Shown here: positions 41,356 to 49,615 of the stretch, piece after piece
Position numbering within the stretch: position 1 is the first letter of the stretch
How the letters are laid out: each line of letters starts with the position of its first letter
NCBI GenBank assembly: GCA_964017195.1
Contig: OZ024892.1
Span: 4,260,366-4,324,365, forward strand
Reading direction: 5' to 3'
From: Siderastrea radians
Lineage: Eukaryota; Cnidaria; Anthozoa; Scleractinia; Rhizangiidae
DNA length: 64,000 nucleotides
Notes under the pieces: generated by a model
Database searches by the model: none
Told to the model about the DNA's origin: nothing
The model's input: only the letters and a program-made list of their open reading frames with translations
Position numbers and translations under genes: made by a program

Positions 41356-42741
41356 ATGGACACCACCACCTTGAGTTTAAAGGAGGACCGAGGGCCTTAC
41401 AACTATCGTCCTCAACGCCCTATCGATGCCATGGAATACAAATGGCAGTTTGAAGACATCAAACCTTTGACGACGACGTCCACCCCGTTGCAATTTCGGA
41501 TCGATGATCGGCCTTACCCCTTCTGCCCACGGGAAATGGAACTGCATTTGAAAGTGAAATTTAAACTAGCGGATGCCAAAGCGCCAGCCTATCACAGCAC
41601 CACCACCCAATTCATCATTGGACCCGTCAATAACTTTGGGTACAGTTGCATCCGTCAAGTGCGTTGCAAAGTCAACAATGCCGAGACCGAATCTGCTTCG
41701 GGGGTGAATTTGGCTTACCGCCAATATTTTGAAACTCTGTTGGAATCCGACCCGTGGGACGAAATGTCTAAACTGAAATGTCAAGGATGGTACCGAGATG
41801 TAGCAGGACAAATGGAGAAATGGGGTGGCAAGTTGGAGGATGCCGCTACTCAAAATGCCTCCGGCATCGCTCGTCAACAGAACTTGGTGAATACCACAGG
41901 CGAATACGAATTCAACGTGACCCCCATTCCCAGTAATTTCACCCAGATTGAACAGAATGTGCCACCCAACACCAAAGTGGAATTTGATATTGAATTCAAT
42001 ACCCCGGAATTTGCTTTGATGGCCCGTAAATACAAAGATGATGGAACTGGCCAAGCTGCCACCTCGAGTAACAAAGTGTCGTTTGAAGTGTTGGTCTCTC
42101 AATGTTTCATCCGCGTGTTTTACCGCGTTCCCAGAGAAAGCATTGTGAAGTACATGGAAGAACAAGTGGAAGCCACCAGTGTGGTCAACCCCCTGACCTT
42201 CCCGTTTCGCCGCATGCGCTGTGACAACTATCAATTGCCAGCCAATCAGACCCAAATAGATCTGAATGATGTGTTTCGAGGAAGAGCCCCGCGGTTGTTT
42301 TGGATGGTCTTGGTGGAGGACGAACGTTACCAAGGAGATTTTGGAAAAAATCCTTTTAATTTTACACGCATGAATGGTCTGTCCGTGGAATGTACGGCCA
42401 ATGGAGTGCCCGTCCCTAAAGCCAGTTTGAATCTGACCCGCAAGTATGAGATCTATGACCTTTTGCTGAATGCTTCGGGCAAAAACCGACGAGATGCTTA
42501 TCTCTTGGATCCCGATACCTTTGATGAAGGTTTCTTCATCGTCCCCTTTGACCTGACGGCTGTCCAAGATGGTGGGGAATCCAGTACCCCTTTGCTACAC
42601 ATGCTGGTGGATATCCGCCTGCGATTTAGCAGTGGCAATCCTACCCTTCAAGCCCTGTTTTTCTATAATACAGACGAACATCTGTTGGAAGTCGACAACC
42701 GTGGCACCGTGCAAGGCCCCATTCCCTTAGGAAGTGTGTAA
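41356..42741 (+). CDS. MCP: Major capsid protein, double jelly roll (461 aa)
   Basis: Length and pattern match Maverick major capsid proteins. Signature parts are AYRQYFETLLESDPWDEM with a Trp/Tyr segment after it, an inter-roll strand pattern in the middle (VEFDIEFNTPEFALM), and the second-roll wording FWMVLVEDERYQGDF then KNPFNFTRMNGLSVECTANG. Such proteins build pseudo-hexameric icosahedral shells in the adenovirus/PRD1 lineage. It has its own TATA box, a good start context (ACCATGG), and is followed 9 bp later by the protease gene. The frame is intact. Confidence 0.9.
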   Translation: MDTTTLSLKEDRGPYNYRPQRPIDAMEYKWQFEDIKPLTTTSTPLQFRIDDRPYPFCPREMELHLKVKFKLADAKAPAYHSTTTQFIIGPVNNFGYSCIRQVRCKVNNAETESASGVNLAYRQYFETLLESDPWDEMSKLKCQGWYRDVAGQMEKWGGKLEDAATQNASGIARQQNLVNTTGEYEFNVTPIPSNFTQIEQNVPPNTKVEFDIEFNTPEFALMARKYKDDGTGQAATSSNKVSFEVLVSQCFIRVFYRVPRESIVKYMEEQVEATSVVNPLTFPFRRMRCDNYQLPANQTQIDLNDVFRGRAPRLFWMVLVEDERYQGDFGKNPFNFTRMNGLSVECTANGVPVPKASLNLTRKYEIYDLLLNASGKNRRDAYLLDPDTFDEGFFIVPFDLTAVQDGGESSTPLLHMLVDIRLRFSSGNPTLQALFFYNTDEHLLEVDNRGTVQGPIPLGSV

Positions 42742-42750
42742 AAAAACACC

Positions 42751-43284
42751 ATGCACGATACTTGGACATTACGGAACATTTGTCAACAAGATGCCTATAT
42801 TCGACGCTATTTCTTGGACGTGTACGGCGCCGATCAAGTGCCATGCCAAGCCCCGTACCCGCGATGTGCTATTGCCAACACCGATCCCATCGACCTGCCA
42901 GGACAACATTGGGTGGGGGTGTTTTGGACGGGACCCCAGCAAGGCGAGTTCTTTGACAGTTATGCCATGACTCCTGACACCTACTACCCCCCCTGGCATT
43001 GCTTTGACAGCTTTCAACAAAACCCTCAGGTCCTCCAACAATGGAGCACGGACGTGTGTGGGGATTATGTCCTGTACTACTTATATCACCGATGCCGTGG
43101 CACCCCTTTACCAAAGATTGTCCATTATTTTTCGCTCACCGATGCCCTGTACAACGACACCGCCGTCGTTCAACGTATGCACGAGTTATTTGATTTATCT
43201 TCCCAGAAGCATCGACCGTTATTTCAAGCGAATGGACGCCCTCAAATTTGTATTCGGCGTCAAAACCATGCTTGTTATGTGTAA
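42751..43284 (+). CDS. PRO: Adenain-like cysteine protease (177 aa)
   Basis: Catalytic residues are visible in order: H53 in LPGQHWVGVFW, D69 in GEFFDSYAM, Q96 and C103 in VLQQWSTDVCGDYVLYYL, with the seven-residue Q-to-C spacing of adenovirus protease. Length 177 is slightly short for the family. It should mature the virion by cutting after Gly-rich motifs, and likely substrates are the GG-repeat proteins in the same element. ATG in ACCATGC, 9 bp after the capsid gene, likely the same transcript. Confidence 0.92.
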   Translation: MHDTWTLRNICQQDAYIRRYFLDVYGADQVPCQAPYPRCAIANTDPIDLPGQHWVGVFWTGPQQGEFFDSYAMTPDTYYPPWHCFDSFQQNPQVLQQWSTDVCGDYVLYYLYHRCRGTPLPKIVHYFSLTDALYNDTAVVQRMHELFDLSSQKHRPLFQANGRPQICIRRQNHACYV

Positions 43285-43323
43285 ACATGAGCCTCGGTTG
43301 TTAGAAGGCTCCTAAAAAAAGAA

Positions 43324-43330
43324 TATAAAG
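43324..43330 (+). promoter_or_regulatory. TATA box for the ATPase gene
   Basis: TATAAAG, 34-40 bp before the ATG at 43364. Confidence 0.7.
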
Positions 43331-43363
43331 GATGACAATAAAAAAATTGCCTTTGTAAAAATC

Positions 43364-44053
43364 ATGTCTGATGAGTACGACCCGCGTTTGCGGGTGCCTG
43401 GCAACATGCAAATTGTGGGACCCTCGCTGAGTGGCAAAACCACGTGGCTCTACCGTTTAGTGCGGGATGCCCCCGTGTACTTTCGACGAGTGGATGGATC
43501 GCCTTGTTTTTTTAAAAAAATCGTGTATTGTTATGGTTCCCCTTGGCAACCCATTTTTAATGACTTTCAAGCCTTGGGCGTGATCTTTCATCCCAACTTA
43601 CCCGACGATTTGGAAACGTTGTTTCCACCCGAGGCGCGCCCAGGGATGTTGATTCTGGATGATTTAATGCAAGAAGCGGTGCAATCCCCGCAAGTCACCC
43701 AACTGTTAACGCGTGGGACGCATCATTTGGAATTGTTTGCCATCACGTTGATGCAGAACCTGTATCCGGGAGGTCGCGAACAAGCCACTCAAAATCCCAA
43801 TTACCATTACACCGTGTTATTTCGAAATACCGCCGACACCCGTTACGTCAAAGCGTTGGGCAATCGTTGGATGGGCGACAGTCAAGCGTTTTGGGAACTC
43901 TATAAAAATGCCACAGCCAAACCGTACGGCTACCTATTGATTGACAATCATCCGCGAAGTGACGAGGCCATTCGATTCCGAACCCATCTGTTGGTGGACG
44001 AATCGTCCCCTATCACCGTCTTGCAACCGGCGCAACGAAGCCGACGCAAGTAA
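43364..44053 (+). CDS. ATPase: A32-like genome-packaging ATPase (229 aa)
   Basis: Walker A GPSLSGKT at residues 19-26 and Walker B MLILDD with its acidic pair near residues 99-100; a sensor-like AITLMQN follows at about 126-132. This is the FtsK/HerA-type packaging ATPase of Mavericks and related viruses, which pumps genomic DNA into the preformed shell. Its stop shares a base with the ATG of the next gene (TAATG). Confidence 0.92.
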   Translation: MSDEYDPRLRVPGNMQIVGPSLSGKTTWLYRLVRDAPVYFRRVDGSPCFFKKIVYCYGSPWQPIFNDFQALGVIFHPNLPDDLETLFPPEARPGMLILDDLMQEAVQSPQVTQLLTRGTHHLELFAITLMQNLYPGGREQATQNPNYHYTVLFRNTADTRYVKALGNRWMGDSQAFWELYKNATAKPYGYLLIDNHPRSDEAIRFRTHLLVDESSPITVLQPAQRSRRK

Positions 44054-44412
44054 TGGGTCGGCAACGAGGAGGCACCTGTCGCCCGTCCAGTTCCCGTGGG
44101 ACTCAACCATTAGCTGATTTACAACGACGCATGGGGCATCAACAAGAACGATGGAAAGAAACCACGCGTCGGATTCGTTGGCGTTTACAGCATCCTCGAC
44201 CCACCCTCAAACAATCTCTAGGGGAAAAAAAGAGACAAGTGACCTTTGAAGCCAGACACCTGTTCAAAAAAGGGTTACCTGGACGTCCCAACAAAACACG
44301 CCGAGGGTTGTTAGCCGGGGGCGTGGCCGCAGGGATCATGGCGCCTGTGGTGGGGGGTATTTTATCGCACGTGATCAAACAGGCCCAAAAAAAACATAAA
44401 AGCAAGACGTGA
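44053..44412 (+). CDS. Basic protein with C-terminal membrane segment (119 aa)
   Basis: Arg/Lys-rich N-terminal two thirds, then GLLAGGVAAGIMAPVVGGIL, a Gly/Ala-rich hydrophobic segment, and a Lys-rich tail. It starts in the ATPase stop codon. A small virion component, perhaps DNA-binding and membrane-associated, is the most natural reading. The family is not recognised. Confidence 0.6.
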   Translation: MGRQRGGTCRPSSSRGTQPLADLQRRMGHQQERWKETTRRIRWRLQHPRPTLKQSLGEKKRQVTFEARHLFKKGLPGRPNKTRRGLLAGGVAAGIMAPVVGGILSHVIKQAQKKHKSKT

Positions 44413-44438
44413 ACCGATGATGATGAAGTCTACCCACC

Positions 44439-44888
44439 ATGACTACGACCGTGTTACCCACCTTTCGTCGTTCGGCTTTTCGACGCCTTCCTCGTTCGTT
44501 GCAAGCCCCTTGGGGACCGGGCATGCCTGGCACCCATTTTGTCTTACGAGGCGATGAGTACGATGTGGATATTCAAGATGCCAGCCCTTTGACCACGGGC
44601 CGTGCTGCTCTGGTCAAACGTCGTCGTCGGAAAAAACGACGTCAACGTGGTGGAGCACCCCCACCTCCACGCTGGCAAGTGGCTCAACGCGCTTACGTCA
44701 ACCGTTTACCGCAGCGCTTGGATCGCAGCGTGAATCGGGGCTTGTGGAAAATACGCAACAAACTGACCCCCACCACCTTGACAGGGAAATTGGCAGGCGC
44801 CGCGGCTTTGGGAGGGGCCGCGGCAGCGGCCCCTTTGGCATTACTGGGTACGTTGGTAGGACAACTTCTTCGCAAACAAAAGGTATAA
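44439..44888 (+). CDS. Basic protein with RGG motif and hydrophobic C-terminus (149 aa)
   Basis: The N-terminal part ends in a strongly basic block RRRKKRRQRGG, then PPPP. The C-terminal 35 residues (GAAALGGAAAAAPLALLGTL) are Ala/Leu-rich and hydrophobic, followed by LRKQKV. The RGG junction resembles the Gly-Gly motifs of neighbouring proteins. A core/minor-capsid precursor role is inferred. Its stop codon lies in the TATA box of the next gene. Confidence 0.6.
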   Translation: MTTTVLPTFRRSAFRRLPRSLQAPWGPGMPGTHFVLRGDEYDVDIQDASPLTTGRAALVKRRRRKKRRQRGGAPPPPRWQVAQRAYVNRLPQRLDRSVNRGLWKIRNKLTPTTLTGKLAGAAALGGAAAAAPLALLGTLVGQLLRKQKV

Positions 44889-44890
44889 AA
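44884..44890 (+). promoter_or_regulatory. TATA box overlapping a stop codon
   Basis: TATAAAA, 40-46 bp before the ATG at 44930; the TAA inside it is the stop of the upstream gene. Confidence 0.7.
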
Positions 44891-44929
44891 GTCCACGGGT
44901 TTCTGGACATTCAACAAAAAGAAGAAAAA

Positions 44930-45376
44930 ATGCCGGTGTCATCTCGACGACAGAAAGGTGGGTTGGGCCCTTTTGCTCAACAGGTGGCGTTGTATTCCCT
45001 TGCCCCTTTGGCCACGGAAGCCGTGGGCAACTTGTTGGGAAATTTCATGCCGGGACTGGTAGGACAAGGAGGAGCCGGCGCGTTTGATTTACCAGGCAAT
45101 TCGCGTATGATTGGTTTACCCAATCACCTCCCATCCAACACCTACTATCAGCTTCCTCGTCCTTCCCAAAAAGGAGGTTTGGTGTTTCCCCAGAGAAAGA
45201 AGAAGAAGAACAAGAAGCGGGTGGGTGCCAGAAAACGTCGCTCTCAAGAAGGAGGCCTCGGCCCTCTAGCTCTGATGGCTGGTATGAGTTTAGCTCCCAT
45301 GTTGTTAAATTCGTTGATGCCTCAACAACAACGTCGCATGCCACCCCAACGTCGTATGCCGCCACGACGTCTATAA
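44930..45376 (+). CDS. Second GG-repeat virion pre-protein (148 aa)
   Basis: The ATG at 44930 is chosen because it follows the TATA box; the open frame extends further upstream within the preceding gene. Modules: RRQKGGLGPFAQQVALYSL with a long hydrophobic/amphipathic segment, PSQKGGLVFP followed by a Lys-rich stretch, and RSQEGGLGPLALMAGMSLAP again hydrophobic. It ends with a repeated MPPQRR/MPPRR tail. Same grammar as the 262-aa protein at 40502, supporting an adenain-processed precursor family. Confidence 0.62.
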   Translation: MPVSSRRQKGGLGPFAQQVALYSLAPLATEAVGNLLGNFMPGLVGQGGAGAFDLPGNSRMIGLPNHLPSNTYYQLPRPSQKGGLVFPQRKKKKNKKRVGARKRRSQEGGLGPLALMAGMSLAPMLLNSLMPQQQRRMPPQRRMPPRRL

Positions 45377-45378
45377 AA
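45372..45378 (+). promoter_or_regulatory. TATA box for the pX-like gene
   Basis: TATAAAA, 38-44 bp before the ATG at 45416, again overlapping the preceding stop codon. Confidence 0.7.
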
Positions 45379-45415
45379 GAAGAAGCCATCTTGTCAGAAA
45401 AAGAAAGATAAAATC

Positions 45416-46006
45416 ATGGCTCCCCCGGTAGGTGCGTGGCGTCGTTATCCACCCAATCGAGGCTTTAACCCTTCTTCGGCCGCTGCCAAACGACTCAACG
45501 ATGGGTTCACAGCTCGACCGACCCGACCTCGTCTCAAAGCCAAGACAAAGACACGGGCTCCCTTAGGAAAACTGAGTGGCAAGATGGGTAAAAAAGGATG
45601 GATGGCCGCAGGGATGGTTCCTGTGGTGGCAGGTCTAGGCGCGTTGTTAGGGAGTGTGTTAAAACCGAAAAGCAACAAGAAACAAGAAGGGCGTGGCAAC
45701 ACGTCTTGGCGAGTGTTGACACACCAACCCTTTTTACTGACCTTAACATCGAATGGATGGGGAAGACAAATACAACAAGCCAGTACCGAGGAATTACGGG
45801 CTTTGACAGATCTGATCCGCAACGTGTACGACGGGGTGATCCCCATCCCCACGGAGGTCAAGGTGCCCTTGAAAAAGCATATAAAAGAGATTCGACCACT
45901 CAGTGGCCTGACAACCCCCTTGTACGAACGTCGTGCCCTCCTTCTGTCGTTGGGGAAACGTCTTCTCCCTTTTGTGCGTGCTGGTTTGAACGCCTTGACA
46001 AAATGA
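45416..46006 (+). CDS. pX-like small virion protein (196 aa)
   Basis: Basic, Arg/Pro-rich N-terminus, a Gly/Ala hydrophobic segment MAAGMVPVVAGLGALLGSVL (about residues 62-81), then a domain with ELRALTDLIRNVYDGVIPIP, a Lys-rich turn and RRALLLSLGKRLLPFVRAGL. The last domain has the pattern of the small Maverick protein compared with adenovirus core peptide pX. It has its own TATA box. Its stop overlaps the next start by ATGA. A relic of the same family stands outside the element at 50483-50760. Confidence 0.65.
   Translation: MAPPVGAWRRYPPNRGFNPSSAAAKRLNDGFTARPTRPRLKAKTKTRAPLGKLSGKMGKKGWMAAGMVPVVAGLGALLGSVLKPKSNKKQEGRGNTSWRVLTHQPFLLTLTSNGWGRQIQQASTEELRALTDLIRNVYDGVIPIPTEVKVPLKKHIKEIRPLSGLTTPLYERRALLLSLGKRLLPFVRAGLNALTK
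45880..45886 (+). promoter_or_regulatory. Possible TATA box inside the pX-like gene
   Basis: TATAAAA, 117-123 bp before the ATG at 46003, inside the upstream coding region; the distance is larger than for the other boxes, so it may be chance. Confidence 0.4.
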
Positions 46007-47208
46007 GTGAGAAATATGTCAAAGAGATGATCCTGGTACCCAAACCCCCCGAAGACACGCAAGCAGGGGGACAAGCAGCGGACGAGGGGATGGCGCAATT
46101 TTGGAAACGTCGGTTGTTGGTGGATGAGCTAGCTCATGCCCCACACGTGGATAAGATGATGAAAATCATGGAGGACATGAAAGAAAGGGAAGGGCGCGCT
46201 CTACCTCCCTCGGTCCCTGATTATGGGTTAGGGAGCAGTGACTACTTTCGCTCGCAACGTCAGTTACAGAACGTGCAACCGCGCACCATCCAGTCCGTGT
46301 TTAAGGACACCCCACGTTCATTAACCAAAACACCACCACCACCTCAAGTTCCTTTTAGGAATGACCTACCCCACTCCTTTCAAGAGGCCATCAAACGACA
46401 GGAAACGATGGATCAGGATTTGGAGACGTTTCGAAAGCAAGCCGAAACCGATCTAACAGCGGCCATGAAATCCGGCAACACCACCCGGATCGAAAAAGCG
46501 CGGCAAAGAATGGCTATCGTCGATCGCAACATTGACGAAATCAAGGCGCAAGATAGCGAATTAGATGCCTTGGAAGGAGATCGTCCCGACAAAGACAAAC
46601 AAAACACCTACGGAGAAGACGACGAGAGTTTGTGGCGACAAGACCGACGAGCCACCTTACAACAACGTCAAATTCAACGCTATCAACAACTGGAAAGAAT
46701 GTTTCCTCAACCAGGCATGCCACCCCCACCTCCCCGGTCTCCACCAAGCCAGGACCCTGTGTCGACCACCCGTCCTCCTCTAGCAACATCATTTCAAGAA
46801 GCGGTGGAACGTGACGAGACCATGGCACGTGAATTTGAAGGGTTTCGAACTAGAGCTCAAGAGGCTTTGACCAAAGCAGAAAAGCAAGGCGACCCTAAAG
46901 CCATTCAAAAAGCCCGACAAAAACGTGCCATTGTCGATCGTAACATTGAAGCCATCAAAGATCAAGACCAACAAATCGATCAACTCTTGTTCCCTCGAAC
47001 CAAGAAACAAGATCAAATGACCTATGGGGAAGAAGATGCCACTCAGCGACGCCAAGAAACGTTAGAGAGTTTACACGATCGTCGTGATAAATTGTACCAT
47101 CAATTAAAAAAGTTGTTTCCTCCACCCCGTATTAAACCTGTCCAACGAGGGCAAGGTTCTGCTGCACCCATTGTTTGGTATAAACCACGGGGTTGGATTC
47201 AAGAATAG
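46003..47208 (+). CDS. Tandem coiled-coil protein (401 aa)
   Basis: The start at 46003 overlaps the pX-like stop (ATGA); an upstream open stretch to 45598 overlaps that gene in another frame. After a 110-residue N-terminal part with a proline run come two copies of one helical unit. The first has SFQEAIKRQETMDQDLETFR, IEKARQRMAIVDRNIDEIK and TYGEDDES. The second, about 140 residues on, has SFQEAVERDETMAREFEGFR, IQKARQKRAIVDRNIEAIK and TYGEEDAT. Each ends near a F-P-x-P-x-P segment. It is charged, probably coiled coil, perhaps a fibre, scaffold or core protein. No homologue recognised. Confidence 0.7.
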   Translation: MSEKYVKEMILVPKPPEDTQAGGQAADEGMAQFWKRRLLVDELAHAPHVDKMMKIMEDMKEREGRALPPSVPDYGLGSSDYFRSQRQLQNVQPRTIQSVFKDTPRSLTKTPPPPQVPFRNDLPHSFQEAIKRQETMDQDLETFRKQAETDLTAAMKSGNTTRIEKARQRMAIVDRNIDEIKAQDSELDALEGDRPDKDKQNTYGEDDESLWRQDRRATLQQRQIQRYQQLERMFPQPGMPPPPPRSPPSQDPVSTTRPPLATSFQEAVERDETMAREFEGFRTRAQEALTKAEKQGDPKAIQKARQKRAIVDRNIEAIKDQDQQIDQLLFPRTKKQDQMTYGEEDATQRRQETLESLHDRRDKLYHQLKKLFPPPRIKPVQRGQGSAAPIVWYKPRGWIQE

Positions 47209-47304
47209 AAAAAAGTTGTTTCTATCGTTATTGAATAAAACGTTGTTGTTAGAAAAATGTTGTTTTGTTATTGTGTCTCTACCCCTCACCCTGGAAGAAA
47301 AAAG

Positions 47305-47312
47305 TATAAAAA
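47305..47312 (+). promoter_or_regulatory. TATA box for the 95-aa gene
   Basis: TATAAAAA, 38-45 bp before the ATG at 47350; followed by the same pyrimidine-rich wording CCCGTCCCTCCCC as after the box at 35873. Confidence 0.7.
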
Positions 47313-47349
47313 CCCGTCCCTCCCCTCGCCTCGCCCTTCATTCCGCAAG

Positions 47350-47637
47350 ATGCCGTCGACTGAGTCACTTCACAAAGTATGTCTCCTCCTTGGTTTTGAA
47401 GGATTTTACATTCAAAACCAATACTATTGTCGCGAACTAGGTTGGAGTGCTGTCAAAGAAGGTGTGTGCGGTAACATCAAATACCGAATGCCCATGACCC
47501 TGAAACAAATCAAAGGTCGAGATCGACTGAACGTGGCCTACGTCACGGCACGCGTGCACGGATTAGCTTTTGACGATGATCCCAGCGAAGAAGCCAAACC
47601 CTACGCTTGTTTTGAACAAGATGTCCAAGACCTTTAG
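47350..47637 (+). CDS. Hypothetical QGF/KEL-type protein (95 aa)
   Basis: Pattern L-L-L-G-F-E-G-F-Y-I-Q-N-Q-Y-Y-C-R-E-L-G and then ...HGLAFDDDPSEE. It recalls an uncharacterised family of invertebrate transposon proteins in which Q-G-F, K-E-L and an H-G-x-x-W/F-D-x-G pattern recur. The usual first Asp is missing and the protein is short, so it may be a shortened version. Own TATA box. Confidence 0.55.
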   Translation: MPSTESLHKVCLLLGFEGFYIQNQYYCRELGWSAVKEGVCGNIKYRMPMTLKQIKGRDRLNVAYVTARVHGLAFDDDPSEEAKPYACFEQDVQDL

Positions 47638-47710
47638 ACAATGGTTAGAATGGGCAAAACAACAAGACGACCTCAACCCCACGTTGGGAAATTGTCACTT
47701 TTGGGATTAA
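47621..47710 (+). CDS. Tiny overlapping open frame (29 aa)
   Basis: MSKTFRQWLEWAKQQDDLNP with a Cys/His/Trp end, starting inside the last codons of the 95-aa gene in another frame. It could be its frameshifted C-terminus, a separate micro-ORF, or chance. Confidence 0.3.
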   Translation: MSKTFRQWLEWAKQQDDLNPTLGNCHFWD

Positions 47711-49038
47711 AAAATAAAAAAAGAGAAGATTTTAAAAAATGAGCCTGCTGTCATGTATATTTTTAAAAAAGGGTCAGCGGGTATTGGCTAGAACCTTCCT
47801 TTTTTAATAAAATTATATTGCATTTTTTCCACTCCAAAATCATCCATTTTCTTAAGCCCCAGAACGTATTTTGAAGTATTAAAGAACACACGCGCATGCG
47901 TGTCCCTCGATAAGAACCATCTCTCTCCCATAAAGTCAAGACAAATCATCTCTAGAAAACACACTCGGGGATCAACTTTTTTTTTCCGTTTTCCCCACTC
48001 AATGGAACTTGAAAAACATTTTCTTGATTTTAAAAAAGACGAAAAAGAAAAAAAATTTTTTTCCACCCCGACCGGGATTCGAACTCACACTTTTATTTTC
48101 CTCACAGCGCGCGCGCCATCCCCCGCGCGCGCGCGCCCGCCGCTGCCGCCCGCGTAGACATGCGCTCTGCTTCTGATTGGAATTTGACCATGGCCTTGGA
48201 CCTTGACCATGGCCTTGGACCTTGACCATGGCCTGAATGGGACTGACCAATCACAACCAATCCTAACCAAATAAGGTCATACTGTTTAGCTATATAAGCA
48301 GCAAACTTACGCCCAAATTCTCTTTTGTTTTCAAGATGGAGGAAGGTAAGGGGAGATTTACGACAGTTTTTTCACAGATTTATTCATCGCTTTACCCCAG
48401 CAACCCTCGGCTTTACAAACAAAACGATGACAGCTAAGATTTCAGCGAAAAAAGTGGGAGATTTTTATCTGTAAAAGCCGCCGAATGGATGTTTTGAAAA
48501 CAGCGAAAGCTTAACACGAGGTAAGTGTTGTGTTTCGCTGCCGGCTAAAATCATTTTCTACCCGAAAGACTATTTGATTTATTTTTACTCACTCTCTGTA
48601 TTTCTTTTTTCCACAGTCCAAGGATGTACTGACTGTAACGCGGTGAGACAAACGAGATGACAACTCGCATTTTCTCCGAGAAGAAAGCGAGCGGCTTTTT
48701 GAAGACAGCGAAAGCTTAACACGAGGTAAGTGTTGTGTTTCGCTGCCGGCTAAAAATATGTTTTAAGTGTTGAGCGTTTTTTACACAAAAAACAAACTTC
48801 AGTACAAAACACATTGATGTATTAGTCCTCTTTTTGTTTTTTCCAATGGCTCTATTTTTTTGTCGCCTCGAAAAAAATTTGAAAACCGAAGCGGTTCTGT
48901 TTAGCTTGCAATTTTTTTTCCATTCCCCGCATTGTTGTGAAAAAATCCTTTTCTACCCGAAAGACTATTTGATTTATTTTTTTACTCACTCTCTGTATTT
49001 CTTTTTTTCCACAGTCCAAGGATGTGCTAACTGTAACG
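47711..49038. other. Right inner arm: promoter-like and duplicated splice-like sequence
   Basis: No intact gene. Elements seen: a CG-alternating tract (about 48105-48136), three tandem copies of the 19-bp TTGACCATGGCCTTGGACC (48184-48233), CCAAT boxes (about 48175 and 48244-48262), a TATATAAG box (48291), and ATGGAGGAAG followed by GTAAGG. Then a donor module (AGCTTAACACGAGGTAAGTG) at about 48499-48550 and again at 48702-48754, and an acceptor module (TCTTTTTTCCACAGTCCAAG) at about 48554-48643 and again at 48949-49042. The second acceptor module runs exactly into the terminal repeat. Confidence 0.6.
48291..48298 (+). promoter_or_regulatory. TATA box with upstream CCAAT boxes
   Basis: TATATAAG preceded within 50 bp by two CCAAT-type sites and, further upstream, by a GC-rich tract and a 19-bp repeat. 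It looks like a cellular-type promoter, unlike the simple TATA boxes of the late genes. Confidence 0.5.
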
Positions 49039-49615
49039 CGGCAAGAAAAAATACAAAGGAGAAGTCGTCTTGGCCCGTTCCCGTTATCATCAAGAAAATC
49101 CCACCGTTCCATGTACCATCTACCAACATTTTGTTCCGTTGAACATCGATGCCATCCTTCAACAACGTCGAACCACCGAAGGACTTCTTCTCTGTAACAA
49201 TTCACCCAAAACCTCCATCGACACCCACGCTTTTGTCAACGCTTGGTGCAAAGGACATTTTCATACCGGTTGTTATTACCCGGGTGATTACCAAGAAAAA
49301 AATCAAGACCTTCAAGTCAAACAACGGGCACTCGATCGATGGTTCCAAGGTCTCGATGCCAATATCCACCATAAAGACGACGACGATCCACTTCCCAACT
49401 TCCCTTCTTTCCATTGGTGTGAGCGAGACGATATTCGAGATCCCTGCAAGATTTGCCAACAAGTCTTACCCATCGATACCGATACCACTTGGAAACCTAC
49501 CAATTGGGATACAAATTGGGGGAGACTAACCTGTCAACGTTGTATAGACGCAGGTTGTGTCCTCCCACCCGACGAACATTGTTGCGGTCTCTGTGGGGTC
49601 TCAGATCCCTCATGA
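49037..49615 (+). pseudogene. TIR protein, right copy lacking its start
   Basis: Carries the same Cys-rich coding sequence as the left copy, but the unique N-terminal part is absent: stop codons (TAA at 49028 and 49034) stand directly upstream in frame and no in-frame ATG precedes the body. A spliced start is not rescued by the acceptor at 49014, since these stops follow it. So the right copy is probably not translated; only the left end codes the whole protein. Confidence 0.7.

Noticed and set aside
41566..42567. 333-codon minus-strand frame over the capsid gene
   Set aside because: Shadow of the major capsid gene; no recognisable content.
48061..48091. tRNA-like T arm (TTCGAATCC on the minus strand)
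   Set aside because: The T stem does not pair and no other arm is found.
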